Shown here piece after piece: positions 34,155-43,557 of a stretch of DNA of 64,000 nucleotides. The notes beneath the pieces are model-generated. The model did not search any database and was not told the DNA's origin. It saw only the letters and a program-made list of their open reading frames with translations. The stretch comes from Paraflavisolibacter caeni. GTDB lineage: Bacteria > Bacteroidota > Bacteroidia > Chitinophagales > Chitinophagaceae. The stretch is from assembly GCF_025628885.1 (NCBI RefSeq), contig NZ_JAOTIF010000008.1, positions 1-64,000 on the forward strand. Reading direction: 5' to 3'. Position numbers and translations under genes: made by a program. How positions within the stretch are numbered: position 1 is the stretch's first letter; every line of letters begins with the position of its first letter.

Positions 34155-35483
34155 TCAGTTTAGAAAAGTAGAGTCCCTCTTATAACTTTCCACCTGTTTT
34201 TCAATGCTCTCCTTTTTTACATCTGGATGCTCTTTAGCATCTGAAATTCTTTCTTTCTTCACGTCTTCTTTTATTTTACCCAGCTTTGTTTCCTGCAACT
34301 TGTTCGAATCGGGCCAGTCTACCCGTTTTCTTGTAATAGCATTAGTTTCATGACCATGATTGTTATTTGGCGTATCATTTTGCTTCTGCATTGTAGAGGA
34401 GCTTACTTTGTTTCTTTGGATGATTAGAGAATCTCTTTTTGTGTCTTTTCTATGATCTTTTGCTATGTTCTCAATTTTATAAGTTGATGCACCGGAGCTC
34501 TTACTTGAAACAGGATTATTCATCTCCCTGTTCTCTTTGGAAGGTGAGGCCGTATTCACGACTGCATTGTTGTGCTCTTGTTCAATGGGAGATGCCGGTT
34601 TGGGGTTTGTTTGTTCATGTGGTTCAAAAAGGTTACTTGTCCAATTCATAAGCGGGGAAATACAAAGACCCGCTAAACCTGCAAGTAATATAGGCACATA
34701 TTTCTTTTTTCCTATGCTTTTCATTCCGGTAAAAGCTTTACCTCCCAATTCGATCAGATACATTGAATAATTATCCTTTGTTTGCCTGTAACAATATTGA
34801 TGAAAAAGTTCAGTTGGATCTTTCTTTTGTCTACTTCCCAGGATTTGTTTGATGACTTGCGGCGTGATGTTTTCCAGTAATCCATCTGAGCAAAGCAGCA
34901 GGTAATCACCCGTCCGTATATCTGTGAGTTCTGCGGTTTCTATAGCAGAATATGGCTTTCGATATTGTAACGCACGCAGGATGATATTCTTATTTGAAAA
35001 ACTTTGTGCGTCTTCGGGGGAAAGCTCACCACGCCGAATCATCTCATTCAATAAAGAATGGTCCTCAGACTGATATACAATTTGCCCATCCCTGATCTGA
35101 TAGATCCGGCTGTCGCCACACCAAGCGATAAAAATGCTCTTTTCATTCAGATATGCAAGCGTTAGTGTGGTGCTCATGCTCTCAGCCTGGGGATGACTTT
35201 CTATGTAGTGCTTAAAACGCATCATTGCGAACTGCCTGGCCATCTCCACAAAACTGGTATTGGGCTTCTGCCCGGCCAGGAGATGTTTTTCAAAGTATTC
35301 AGCAAATCCTTCAGTACAAAGCCTAGAAGCGACTTCACCCTGGCTGCTGCCACCTACGCCGTCACATACCATGAAAAGACGGGTATTAATATCAGCCTGG
35401 TATTTATCAGGCCATACAGAATCCTCATTTTGATCCCTGCCTCCTACTTCATTGAGGCAATAGGCGTTGATTGCTTGTAACAT
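34155..35483 (-). CDS. PP2C-family Ser/Thr phosphatase with membrane anchor
   Basis: This 442-residue protein has a PP2C domain in residues 1-245: VGGRDQNEDSVW and FMVCDGVGGSSQGEVAS carry the metal-binding aspartates, AWCGDSRIYQI the third, and LLLCSDGLLENI the fourth. A membrane helix (YVPILLAGLAGLCISPLM) follows, and the last ~160 residues are a Lys/Glu/Asn-rich, presumably unstructured periplasmic tail. It is the last gene of the eight-gene operon with two Ser/Thr kinases and two FHA proteins, so it should reverse their phosphorylation. The tail is unusual for PppA-type phosphatases. The phosphatase activity is well supported and the targets are inferred from context. Confidence 0.92.
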   Translation of the reverse strand: MLQAINAYCLNEVGGRDQNEDSVWPDKYQADINTRLFMVCDGVGGSSQGEVASRLCTEGFAEYFEKHLLAGQKPNTSFVEMARQFAMMRFKHYIESHPQAESMSTTLTLAYLNEKSIFIAWCGDSRIYQIRDGQIVYQSEDHSLLNEMIRRGELSPEDAQSFSNKNIILRALQYRKPYSAIETAELTDIRTGDYLLLCSDGLLENITPQVIKQILGSRQKKDPTELFHQYCYRQTKDNYSMYLIELGGKAFTGMKSIGKKKYVPILLAGLAGLCISPLMNWTSNLFEPHEQTNPKPASPIEQEHNNAVVNTASPSKENREMNNPVSSKSSGASTYKIENIAKDHRKDTKRDSLIIQRNKVSSSTMQKQNDTPNNNHGHETNAITRKRVDWPDSNKLQETKLGKIKEDVKKERISDAKEHPDVKKESIEKQVESYKRDSTFLN

Positions 35484-35532
35484 GATGTTTGAGTTAAATG
35501 TTCATAGAATCGTAACAGTTCTACGTTACTGT

Positions 35533-36297
35533 TCACTTGTATAAATGCTCAATTTTATCCTTGCTGACCACTAAAGTAGGCTGGTATGGACTGTCCAACA
35601 CCTCTTTCACAACTTTTTCCTTTTTTTGGATTCCTGAATTTTTGCGGAAAGCAATTTTCGTGATACCTAATTGAAAAGTGTCGTTATTATTCAAATAGAT
35701 CAAATCCTTCTCATGAAGCTTTCTCTGGACCCTGCCATTGAGAATCGTTCCATTCCTGCTTTGCATATCATGAATGATAAAATCATAATCATTTAGCTTA
35801 TCATTGTACGTCACTTCAATATCACAATGCCAGCGACTCATTGCAAGATCATCAGTTTCTATACCCAATGGTACAGGCTTGGACTCTGACTTTCGCCCAA
35901 TGTAATTATGTCCTGGCTTGAGTTCCAGGGTCTGTGGCTTTGTTTGCTCATCGTGAACGATCAGCCAGCCTACTATTTCATGCGCAAGTTGACCTCGTTC
36001 TTCAGCAGATAGACTTTCCTGCTTAGACTCGCCTCTGGATTTGCAAAGTCGCTTTTGAATGATTTCCTGGGCTGTTTGTGGTGTCATGTTATCAACATCC
36101 CACCTACTGTATCCGAGGTCGTATAATTGTTGCCGCACAATTGTCGGGATAAAAAAGGGAACAGAGGCATCCTTCTGATGGGTTAGCACCTTTTGACAGT
36201 AAGGACATTTCAGGTAAAGCAAAGAATTGCTCTTTTCTAAAATCATATCCTCTTTACACTCAAAGTGCTTTTTACATCGGCCGCAAAAGATTTCCAT
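35533..36297 (-). CDS. FHA-domain protein with N-terminal zinc ribbon
   Basis: This 254-residue protein starts with a zinc ribbon, MEIFCGRCKKHFECK, with the second knuckle YLKCPYCQK. Residues ~130-230 form an FHA phosphothreonine-binding domain: HNYIGRKSES, then LAMSRWHCDIEV (the SxxH core as SRWH), then IIHDMQSRNGTILNG (the NGT turn). FHA domains bind phosphothreonine peptides, so the likely ligands are the operon's kinases or their substrates. It is cytoplasmic. Its start is 18 bases after the stop of the 563-residue protein gene, and the phosphatase gene follows ~50 bases after its own stop. Confidence 0.9.
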   Translation of the reverse strand: MEIFCGRCKKHFECKEDMILEKSNSLLYLKCPYCQKVLTHQKDASVPFFIPTIVRQQLYDLGYSRWDVDNMTPQTAQEIIQKRLCKSRGESKQESLSAEERGQLAHEIVGWLIVHDEQTKPQTLELKPGHNYIGRKSESKPVPLGIETDDLAMSRWHCDIEVTYNDKLNDYDFIIHDMQSRNGTILNGRVQRKLHEKDLIYLNNNDTFQLGITKIAFRKNSGIQKKEKVVKEVLDSPYQPTLVVSKDKIEHLYK

Positions 36298-36315
36298 GTA
36301 AATGATTTTACGTAT

Positions 36316-38007
36316 TTAGATATCAGTATTGGGTGGATCCTGGTACGAATGATCAAACAGGTTAGCGTTTTGACCATCCAAATCAGTATTCTCTGATTGC
36401 CCATAAGGAATGTGCTCTTCATTAGACGCTGAAGTATAAAATACCTCCGGACTATTACCAGGTTCAGTTGGCGCTTCGCTTCCAGATCCTGCATCTTGTA
36501 TTTCTTCATTAGAATATGGATCCAGATCCTCTCCTTCCTTTTGTAGATACTGGTCAGTCGCAGGATTATTCGCTCCGTAATGTTGCAGATCGTCGTGGTT
36601 GAAATGAACCTTAAACTTTTCACCATCTTCACCCTTGACCTTCACATCAAAGCCATCATCTGTTTCATGAACTTTGATCTTATTGATCCCATCGATACCT
36701 GCCTCCTGGGCTGCGGCTCTTATCTTTTCATTTAAGATATCCTGTTCTGAGCTTTCACTAGTCCCCGTAGCCGGAGTACTGGCTAGCGGATCTTTTGCTG
36801 GCTCAAAGTCCGTTTGTTCTGCAGCAACCGGATCGGCTACAGGATTAGAAGGATCAACCGGTAACTCTGTCGGAATAAAGGGATCATTGATGATCTCCTG
36901 ACCCATATCATCACAAAGGATAACAGTCCCGTCAGGGTATTCATTAACGATCTGTTGTACTTTATCGACTATACCATCCCCGTCAATATCCCATCCGGAT
37001 GTTACTGTATTGTATTCGCCATTGGCTTCTTCATAAGATGTACTCAACCATGTTGCCTGTTCAATAGGGGTCTGGTCATTGATGATCTCTACATCTGAAG
37101 GGTAAATACTGACATCTATTCTGCCATCATTTACATTCTCCAGGATCACCGATGGATTGAACTGTGTCACTTCCCCCGTCACAGGATCTGTCCGCACAAG
37201 GTCACCATATTGGTTTTGAGAGACATTATCCAAGTAGTGAATGTTGTTTTGAGTGTCTGCATAATAAATATCACCAGTTTCATTATCCCTCAATATCTTC
37301 ATATCTTCAATCTCGCTCAGCATCGGATATACCAGGGAATATTCCTGGTCCCCTATTATTATTGGTTCTTCTGCATGCGGGTTATCATTGATAGTAAATC
37401 CGTTTAAGAACTCTGCTTTTTCCTGATCACTCATGGCTAGCCACTCATTCTCTGTTATGGTTGAAAAAATAACACCCTGATGTTTAAAAAAACCCTCTCC
37501 GATATCTGCTTTGGCCACTTCTCTTGCCTGCTCCTGACTCAGATCATCAGTAGGAATATCTGATACCTTATGATTTGTTGATACAACAACCTGCTTTTGT
37601 TGTCCTGAACCATTAGAAGTACTTAGATCGGTCGCACCAGTTTCCGTCGGCACTACTGGCGTGAGGACATCTCCATCTTTTTTCTTCTTCAAGAAAGAAC
37701 TGGTTAACAGGGCGCTTCCCAACAAGGCTCCTCCGGCAATGACTCCCGACAGGATCCGTTTCTTCTGTATTTTTTTCTCATCCGACTTTGAAAGCTCAAA
37801 GAAAGGATTTTGAGGAACAGCAGTGATGGGAGAGGATGGTGGTTGATTTGACTTGGGTACATATTGTTGAACCATCGAAGGTGCAGAAACAGCCATTGTA
37901 CGTTCATCTCTGGGCTGACTCTTATTTGGAGGATGATTGAGATTTTGGTTCGAAACATGAGGAATGTTTTTGGCATCCTCGTTTGCAGAAGTGGTATTTT
38001 TTTCCAT
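36316..38007 (-). CDS. membrane-anchored acidic protein of unknown function
   Basis: This 563-residue protein has a disordered Asn/Pro/Ser-rich N-terminus of ~95 residues, then a basic stretch (KKIQKKR) and a membrane helix (ILSGVIAGGALLGSALLTSSFL). The long C-terminal part is acidic and probably extracytoplasmic, with an EF-hand/dockerin-like calcium loop, GWDIDGDGIVDKV, and repeated strand segments (EDMKILRDNETGDIYYADTQ). I do not recognise the family. The cytoplasmic N-terminus, with many Ser and Thr residues, is a possible substrate for the kinases and a ligand for the FHA proteins. It lies between the two FHA genes in the operon. Confidence 0.75.
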   Translation of the reverse strand: MEKNTTSANEDAKNIPHVSNQNLNHPPNKSQPRDERTMAVSAPSMVQQYVPKSNQPPSSPITAVPQNPFFELSKSDEKKIQKKRILSGVIAGGALLGSALLTSSFLKKKKDGDVLTPVVPTETGATDLSTSNGSGQQKQVVVSTNHKVSDIPTDDLSQEQAREVAKADIGEGFFKHQGVIFSTITENEWLAMSDQEKAEFLNGFTINDNPHAEEPIIIGDQEYSLVYPMLSEIEDMKILRDNETGDIYYADTQNNIHYLDNVSQNQYGDLVRTDPVTGEVTQFNPSVILENVNDGRIDVSIYPSDVEIINDQTPIEQATWLSTSYEEANGEYNTVTSGWDIDGDGIVDKVQQIVNEYPDGTVILCDDMGQEIINDPFIPTELPVDPSNPVADPVAAEQTDFEPAKDPLASTPATGTSESSEQDILNEKIRAAAQEAGIDGINKIKVHETDDGFDVKVKGEDGEKFKVHFNHDDLQHYGANNPATDQYLQKEGEDLDPYSNEEIQDAGSGSEAPTEPGNSPEVFYTSASNEEHIPYGQSENTDLDGQNANLFDHSYQDPPNTDI

Positions 38008-38031
38008 TGTAATATTTTTTATTTGATTAGT

Positions 38032-38775
38032 TTATAAAACCCAAATGGCTTTACAACGGTCACAGCATTTTTTTAGAGCCAGACTTTTCCATGGTATAAA
38101 ACCAGGGAAGGTTTTGCATTTGGGACATATATAATTCATTTTAAATTGCTCATCCAGCGCTATGATCTTTTCTTGATTGTTTGCCGAATTGGAAATAAAT
38201 ATTCCCAGCATGCCTCCAATGGAACTGCCTACAGAATATCCATAGCCAGCAAATTGTGTTAGTAAGGGAACTCCGACATGCGGTAAAATAAATGTTAACA
38301 AAAGACCCAATGCAGCTCCCGGGGCAGCTCTCAGGACGTTCATCTTAAGCTGTCCTTTTCCCTGTAGGCTACACCGGATCTCATTGTAGGACCTATAAAC
38401 CAGTTCCAGTTTGGCAAACTCTGATGTATAATCATTCGGATCTTTCTTAGCAGGAGCTGGTGATGCTTGATTGGGTATATCAAACTTTTCTCTAAGCTCC
38501 TGCTGTATCTGGTGGCGGGGGAAATAATTGTTCAGGTCAAACCTCGCATTTGCTAAAAAAATGACATCCTTCCGGTTGCAAACAGCTCGTTTGATTCTGA
38601 ATCCGTTGTGAAAAGTACCATTCAGAGAATTTTGGTCTTCAATCAGGAAAATATCATCAGATAAACACGAAACAACCGCATGATGAGCAGATAAGGTTGG
38701 CACATTGATAACAATGTCGTTGCCAGTCACTCTGCCAACCTTATAAGTAGATTCTATAAAAGAAGCATCCTTCAT
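38032..38775 (-). CDS. FHA-domain protein with membrane segments and C-terminal zinc ribbon
   Basis: Residues 1-90 of this 247-residue protein are an FHA domain: YKVGRVTGNDIVIN, then LSAHHAVVSCL (SxxH), then EDQNSLNGTFHNG (NGT). The middle carries small-residue hydrophobic segments (APGAALGLLLTFILPHVGVPLL and GYSVGSSIGGMLGIFIS), likely two membrane passes, and the end has a zinc ribbon (YICPKCKTFPGF...KKCCDRCKAIWVL). It may dock phosphorylated partners to the membrane. The gene is 33 bases after the kinase-MORN gene. Together with the other FHA protein, which has its zinc ribbon at the N-terminus, the operon has two differently wired phosphopeptide readers. Confidence 0.88.
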   Translation of the reverse strand: MKDASFIESTYKVGRVTGNDIVINVPTLSAHHAVVSCLSDDIFLIEDQNSLNGTFHNGFRIKRAVCNRKDVIFLANARFDLNNYFPRHQIQQELREKFDIPNQASPAPAKKDPNDYTSEFAKLELVYRSYNEIRCSLQGKGQLKMNVLRAAPGAALGLLLTFILPHVGVPLLTQFAGYGYSVGSSIGGMLGIFISNSANNQEKIIALDEQFKMNYICPKCKTFPGFIPWKSLALKKCCDRCKAIWVL

Positions 38776-38808
38776 AGACGTGTCGTTTGTAAAGCGTAGT
38801 CTTTCTAT

Positions 38809-40851
38809 TTATTGATTGGGATAATTGTCTGTTGGCATCCCATCTTTAAACTGACCTTCATAAAGTAAATGGCCATTTTTATCATAGCATCTGCCAAAAC
38901 CGCTTTTCTGACCATCCACATAATACCCTTTATATACCGAACAATCAGGACAGTTCTTAATTTGCCGGTCTTCTGCAGCAGAATAGGTTCCATATCCATG
39001 CATCAACCCTTCTTTCCATGTACCAGTATATTTGTCCCCATTGGACCAGGTGAAGGTCCCCTGGCCATCCATCTGACCATCGGTAAAGTTGCCTTCGTAT
39101 AGCCCATCTTCATATTGTACTACATAATACCCGTTCCTTGATGTTGTAAGATCTTTATCATCATCTTCATCTACCAAATCATCAACCATCTTCCCATTTT
39201 CAAATCTTCCTTCATAAAGAAGATTTCCGTCACTATCATAAATTTTTCCTTCTCCACTTTGAACACCATTTTTCCATTCTCCTGCATATTTAGATCCATC
39301 TTCATAAATGAAGGTGCCATAGCCATCGCGTTTGTCGTTTTTTCTTTGTCCAATATACTGGCTGCCATTTTCCCAAGTGTATGTTCCCTCACCACTCATT
39401 TTGCCGTTCTTATAGTAACCTTCATAAACGTCTCCTTTTGTGTACTTTGCAATACCATAACCGTGCGGCTTGCCATTTTTGACCTCTCCATAATAGTTGT
39501 ATTCATCCCCCGCATGATCGTACAGGCCATACAGGTACTGCATATCAGATGAAGCCGTATGAGTTGAAACCGTTTTCAATTTATTATTCTTGTTTTTTGA
39601 AGGGCCTAACGAAAAATCTGAAGTATCGATAGATGATATAGAAGCAGATTTTTTTGTTGAATCATCAGTCGTTGTCACCTTTGCATTACTACCATCAGCA
39701 GGCACTTCACTGATCTCAGGATGTGACTGCGGGTAATAGTATAACAAAGCCACTAGAAAGATAACGGGGAGACCAATGGCAGGGGCAAGGATCATTGAAG
39801 TCCTGCGAGACCGTTTCTTATTTCCAGCATGAGAGCCTTCCTCCGAACGCGTTCCAAGGTCTTTACCATGATTTGAATCAGAAGCATAACCATCACCAGT
39901 GTCTAAAGCTACAGTCTCAAGATGAGCATTATCTTCCTTTTCTTTAGACGACTCCATTACAACTGTTGCATCTTGCTCCGGTGTGGGCGTCATGTCTACT
40001 TTATTCTCCAGCAGGTAGTTGCTAAAGTATTCAATAAGATCATCTGCTTTGCTGATTCTCTGATTCGCATCCTTTACCAAGCATTTGCTGATTGCATGAA
40101 ACGGTTCAGGTAATGAATTGATACGGGACAAATCAATGTCATCCAGCATTTTGATCAACATCTGTTCGGTGCTGAGTTCAGCTAACTTGTCTCCAAAAAT
40201 TGAAACTCCTTTCAATAACTCGTAAGTTAAACATCCAAAGCTCCAGAGGTCAAGATTGTAGCTGATCTTTCCATTAATACCGTACTTATGGGGATTGAAT
40301 TGCTCGGGCGCCATGTACTCTATAGAGCCTAAAAGGCTGGAGGACTTTGTTGTGGCAGAAGAATCCGCAACTTTACTGATTCCAAAGTCAGTGATTTTGG
40401 CAACTGGCCCTCTGGAAGTATTTTTGATCAGTATGTTTTGCGGTTTGATATCCCGGTGTATCAATTCATGTTCATGCAAGTAAGTGAGCCCTTGGAGGAC
40501 ATCGATCAGCAGCTTCAGTAAGTGTTCCGGATGCGCTTTGTGGTAATCCTTGATGTTGCCGCCATCTAAGTACTCCATGACACCTACTTGTTGTGTTTCT
40601 TCTTCTCCAAAAGCTGTTTCTTTTTTGAATACAGCCACATCATAATACCGGCAAAGGTTGGGATGGTCCAGTTTGCTGCCTCTTTTCATGTCGGCAATCA
40701 GGTCGTACTTGCTCGACACCTCGTGGGAGTACACCTTTAAAGCCACAGTACGATCCATCATCGTGTCATAGGCTTTATACACTTTGGCAAATCCGCCTTT
40801 AGCAATAAAATCAGTTTTTGTGTCAAACTGATATCGGTCTCGAAACTCCAT
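38809..40851 (-). CDS. Ser/Thr protein kinase with C-terminal MORN repeats
   Basis: This 680-residue protein has a Hanks-type kinase domain in residues 1-280: AKGGFAKVYKAYD (glycine loop), VALKVYS (ATP Lys), LIHRDIKPQNILI (catalytic loop), ITDFGISKV (DFG) and EYMAPEQFNP (activation end). All catalytic residues are present. After a linker, one membrane helix (MILAPAIGLPVIFLVALLYYY) leads to about eight MORN repeats of the YxGxxKNGxxHGxG type (e.g. YYKNGKMSGEGTYTWENG), which would lie outside the cytoplasmic membrane. MORN repeats usually bind lipids or proteins. Bacterial kinase-MORN fusions are uncommon. It is the active counterpart of the degenerate kinase at 43558. Confidence 0.93.
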   Translation of the reverse strand: MEFRDRYQFDTKTDFIAKGGFAKVYKAYDTMMDRTVALKVYSHEVSSKYDLIADMKRGSKLDHPNLCRYYDVAVFKKETAFGEEETQQVGVMEYLDGGNIKDYHKAHPEHLLKLLIDVLQGLTYLHEHELIHRDIKPQNILIKNTSRGPVAKITDFGISKVADSSATTKSSSLLGSIEYMAPEQFNPHKYGINGKISYNLDLWSFGCLTYELLKGVSIFGDKLAELSTEQMLIKMLDDIDLSRINSLPEPFHAISKCLVKDANQRISKADDLIEYFSNYLLENKVDMTPTPEQDATVVMESSKEKEDNAHLETVALDTGDGYASDSNHGKDLGTRSEEGSHAGNKKRSRRTSMILAPAIGLPVIFLVALLYYYPQSHPEISEVPADGSNAKVTTTDDSTKKSASISSIDTSDFSLGPSKNKNNKLKTVSTHTASSDMQYLYGLYDHAGDEYNYYGEVKNGKPHGYGIAKYTKGDVYEGYYKNGKMSGEGTYTWENGSQYIGQRKNDKRDGYGTFIYEDGSKYAGEWKNGVQSGEGKIYDSDGNLLYEGRFENGKMVDDLVDEDDDKDLTTSRNGYYVVQYEDGLYEGNFTDGQMDGQGTFTWSNGDKYTGTWKEGLMHGYGTYSAAEDRQIKNCPDCSVYKGYYVDGQKSGFGRCYDKNGHLLYEGQFKDGMPTDNYPNQ

Positions 40852-40905
40852 AAACGAAAATTTTGATTTGAACTTGATTGGTTTCCATCATGCCTCACAG
40901 GCTAC

Positions 40906-43131
40906 TTAAATGGCCTCACCACTGGTGCCCTCTGAATCAGAAGAGCTGAAGCTATCCGTTGATTCATAAGAACTGCCGGTGTCTGTAAATTCGTAGCCTC
41001 CACTGTTCGAAGAGCTATCTATACTTCCGGCATCATATTCAGGAACATTCGTTTCATATCCACTGCTTTCTTCTGGAGCGCTGTAAGTTTCTGAACTACT
41101 TTCTTCAGGAGCGCTATATGTATCGGCACCGTAGGATTCACTGCCCGTAGAGTATTCAGACCCGTCACTCGCTTCTGGCTCTGAATATTCAGAATATCCT
41201 AAACCATCATAGGTGGTTTCCGGCCCAGTTCCGTCATAAGTACTTTCCGGGGCCGTACCATCATAAGTTGTAGAAGATCCTGTGCCATCATATTCATCTG
41301 AATGGCCGGTACCGTCATAGGTTGTTTCGGGTCCGGTCCCATCAAATGAATTATCAGGCTGGATATTAACGCCCCAGGTTGTGTTTGACTCATTGGCTGA
41401 ATCTTCCGGATTATAACTGCCTTCTGAAAGTTCTCCCGCCGTTTCGGTATTGAAATCATAGTTGGATGTGTTATCCTCCAAAGACGGATAGGCTGATGAT
41501 TCTAATAGTTCTTCAGAGCTTGAAGTAAAACCTCCGCTTTCAAGGGGCGTATCATCCATGTTCTCTTCTTCAGATGGCTGGTATTCTGTAATGCTTGTAC
41601 CATCTGTTCCACTGGCCTGATTTTCAAAACCCGGGTCAGCTGTTATAGTGCCAGGGTATAGATCTACACCTGGAGAATAGGACGGAAAGGCGGTGCTGTC
41701 TTCGATATTTTCTTGATAACCAGTCTCTGGTCCACTGGCGGAAAATTCCTGTGGAAGATCAGGTATCTCTTCCGAGCCAGGGAGTTCCTCTTCCGGAGAA
41801 ACCAGATCTGGAGAATACGAAGTACCTGTTGCATATTCAGTGATGCTGCTAAAGTCCTGACTGCCTGATCCTGAATTTTCCTGCTCCCAGGCTTGAGCCT
41901 GGTCTGAATTGCCAAGGGATGTCTCATTCTCCCAATCATTGAAACCAGGCTCCTGAACATTGACTGGAGGGACATTTTCAGCCAGATCAGATTCAGGCTG
42001 CAGTAAAGTATTCAATGAAGTGTCTTGTGAGGAATCATCTTCAAGGTCTTGCTCTGACCCGGATGGTGGAAGTGTAGGAATCAATTCATTAAATGATCCT
42101 AAAGGCTCAAAATGCTCCGGTGTATCAATGGGCATTTCTTGCTGCAAATTGTATTCCTGTAAATCAGTTTGGACAGGGTCTTTATCTGATGGAGAAATAT
42201 ACTGGGGAAGTATGTTCCTGTATTCCTGCGCTTTTGAGATGATATGGTCTTCATCAATATCGTTTGAAATTTCAGGAAATCGCTGCTCCATCAACTTCAG
42301 CACATTGTCTGTTTCAGGATTACGTCCGATCAACATCTTTTCTTTCAGGGAGTCAACATCATTCCTGATAACATTGAGTCGTTCATTGGCGGCTTCAATC
42401 ATTTGCTGTGCATGTTCCGCCTGACTGTTGATACTTTCCTTTTGTTCTAGCTGCCAGTCAAGTGCTTCTTTTACAGTTTCAACACCTTCCTGCATGGTAT
42501 GCATACCATCCGCCCCTTGAACAAATGCGCCGGCAATGTTTCCAGCTCCTTCATTGAACACGCTAGCCACGCTGCCAGCAGCTTCAAGACTTGACCTGAT
42601 TTGTCCGTAAACATCATTTTTATCATGTACATCCGACCAGGAAGCTGCTGCTCCCAAAATCTTGAGTTGCTTGAATTGATCGCTTTCTCCAAATTCGCCT
42701 GCACTCTTGGTAAGACCAGCTACCCCACTACCAACCTGGCCATCCATTATATTCTGATGCGCTTCCATAATGGACGTTGCGGTAGAGTAAACTTTGTTGT
42801 ATGCTTCGCCCAGTGGTCCTGAAACCAAAGAAGCGCTTCCCATAAAAGTATCTGCAGCGCCTTTCAATATTTTAGCTCCGGATAAGGCTGTTGCGATATT
42901 AACATCATTGATACCTTCATCACGGATCGCATTGATTTCAGATGCGGTACTATTATTACCATCTATAACGGAGCTGATATATTTTGAACGTTCTTCAAGG
43001 CTTTGGATGATATGATCCGAAGTGCCTTGGGCAACTCGCTGCGCGACTTTCAATTCACTATATAAAGATCTTGCCTGTTCGGGTGTCAGGTTATCAATGA
43101 TAGCATGAATAGGATCATTTGTATTTGGCAT
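40906..43131 (-). CDS. large acidic low-complexity protein
   Basis: This 741-residue protein has an N-terminal helical region of ~280 residues with long coiled-coil stretches (e.g. SINSQAEHAQQMIEAANERL) and a glycine/alanine-rich amphipathic part. The C-terminal ~450 residues are acidic and repetitive, rich in Glu, Ser, Gly, Pro and Tyr. They include six tandem nine-residue units of the YDGTGPETT type and a YSAPEESS repeat. No signal peptide or clear membrane helix is seen. The many Ser and Thr residues in the acidic tail make it a plausible phosphorylation target of the flanking kinases and an FHA ligand. The helical head vaguely recalls small secreted WXG-like or scaffold proteins; unassigned. 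Confidence 0.8.
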   Translation of the reverse strand: MPNTNDPIHAIIDNLTPEQARSLYSELKVAQRVAQGTSDHIIQSLEERSKYISSVIDGNNSTASEINAIRDEGINDVNIATALSGAKILKGAADTFMGSASLVSGPLGEAYNKVYSTATSIMEAHQNIMDGQVGSGVAGLTKSAGEFGESDQFKQLKILGAAASWSDVHDKNDVYGQIRSSLEAAGSVASVFNEGAGNIAGAFVQGADGMHTMQEGVETVKEALDWQLEQKESINSQAEHAQQMIEAANERLNVIRNDVDSLKEKMLIGRNPETDNVLKLMEQRFPEISNDIDEDHIISKAQEYRNILPQYISPSDKDPVQTDLQEYNLQQEMPIDTPEHFEPLGSFNELIPTLPPSGSEQDLEDDSSQDTSLNTLLQPESDLAENVPPVNVQEPGFNDWENETSLGNSDQAQAWEQENSGSGSQDFSSITEYATGTSYSPDLVSPEEELPGSEEIPDLPQEFSASGPETGYQENIEDSTAFPSYSPGVDLYPGTITADPGFENQASGTDGTSITEYQPSEEENMDDTPLESGGFTSSSEELLESSAYPSLEDNTSNYDFNTETAGELSEGSYNPEDSANESNTTWGVNIQPDNSFDGTGPETTYDGTGHSDEYDGTGSSTTYDGTAPESTYDGTGPETTYDGLGYSEYSEPEASDGSEYSTGSESYGADTYSAPEESSSETYSAPEESSGYETNVPEYDAGSIDSSSNSGGYEFTDTGSSYESTDSFSSSDSEGTSGEAI
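41185..41346 (-). repeat. six tandem 27-bp coding repeats
   Basis: Six in-frame units encode FDGTGPETT, YDGTGHSDE, YDGTGSSTT, YDGTAPEST, YDGTGPETT and YDGLGYSEY. The exact 27-base period allows copy-number change without a frameshift. Confidence 0.85.
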
Positions 43132-43174
43132 TTGTACTTAGTTTAAGGGTCATTAAATTTGATATCATATGGAT

Positions 43175-43504
43175 TTAACGGACGATCATGCGGTTTTCCT
43201 TATTACTGAAAGGATCTTTAGGATCAGGACCAAATCGGTTATTTCCTTTATCGCCTTCTGCAAACAACATCCAAAGTCCATAAAAGGGGATCAATTGATA
43301 CCATCCGCTATTGCCCAGGTCATGGCATCTTTTGGCTCCCTGTGCCCAAAAGAAGATCAGTCCGGGGAGTATAAGGAGATAATAGATTCCCGGAGCCGAA
43401 GACATTATTGCAAGAACAATGGTAATGAAGGAATAGAGGATGACGGAGAGTCCGTACTCGGTTCTTCTGATACGACCGTCGAAGGAAAAAGGGCTTTTAA
43501 ACAT
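43175..43504 (-). CDS. DUF805 membrane protein
   Basis: This 109-residue protein matches DUF805: FDGRIRRTEYGLSVILY at the start, two or three membrane helices (FITIVLAIMSSAPGIYYLLILPGLIFF), then the signature KRCHDLGNSGWYQLIPFYGLWMLF, and ending with GDKGNNRFGPDP. DUF805 proteins are small inner-membrane proteins of unknown activity. It sits between the two kinase-containing parts of the operon, 43 bases upstream of the low-complexity gene. It may act as a membrane partner for the kinases, which each have one membrane helix. Confidence 0.92.
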   Translation of the reverse strand: MFKSPFSFDGRIRRTEYGLSVILYSFITIVLAIMSSAPGIYYLLILPGLIFFWAQGAKRCHDLGNSGWYQLIPFYGLWMLFAEGDKGNNRFGPDPKDPFSNKENRMIVR

Positions 43505-43557
43505 AATTGTGTTATTTAGTGGTGATTAAGTATTAGGAAAGCATAAAGCTTTTCATT

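Noticed and set aside
40906-42200. CRISPR array
   Set aside because: The only regular repeats (27 bp) are in frame, without spacers, and encode the YDGTG units.
41960-42424. 154-codon plus-strand frame
   Set aside because: It is the Ser/Cys-rich shadow of the low-complexity protein at 40906-43131.
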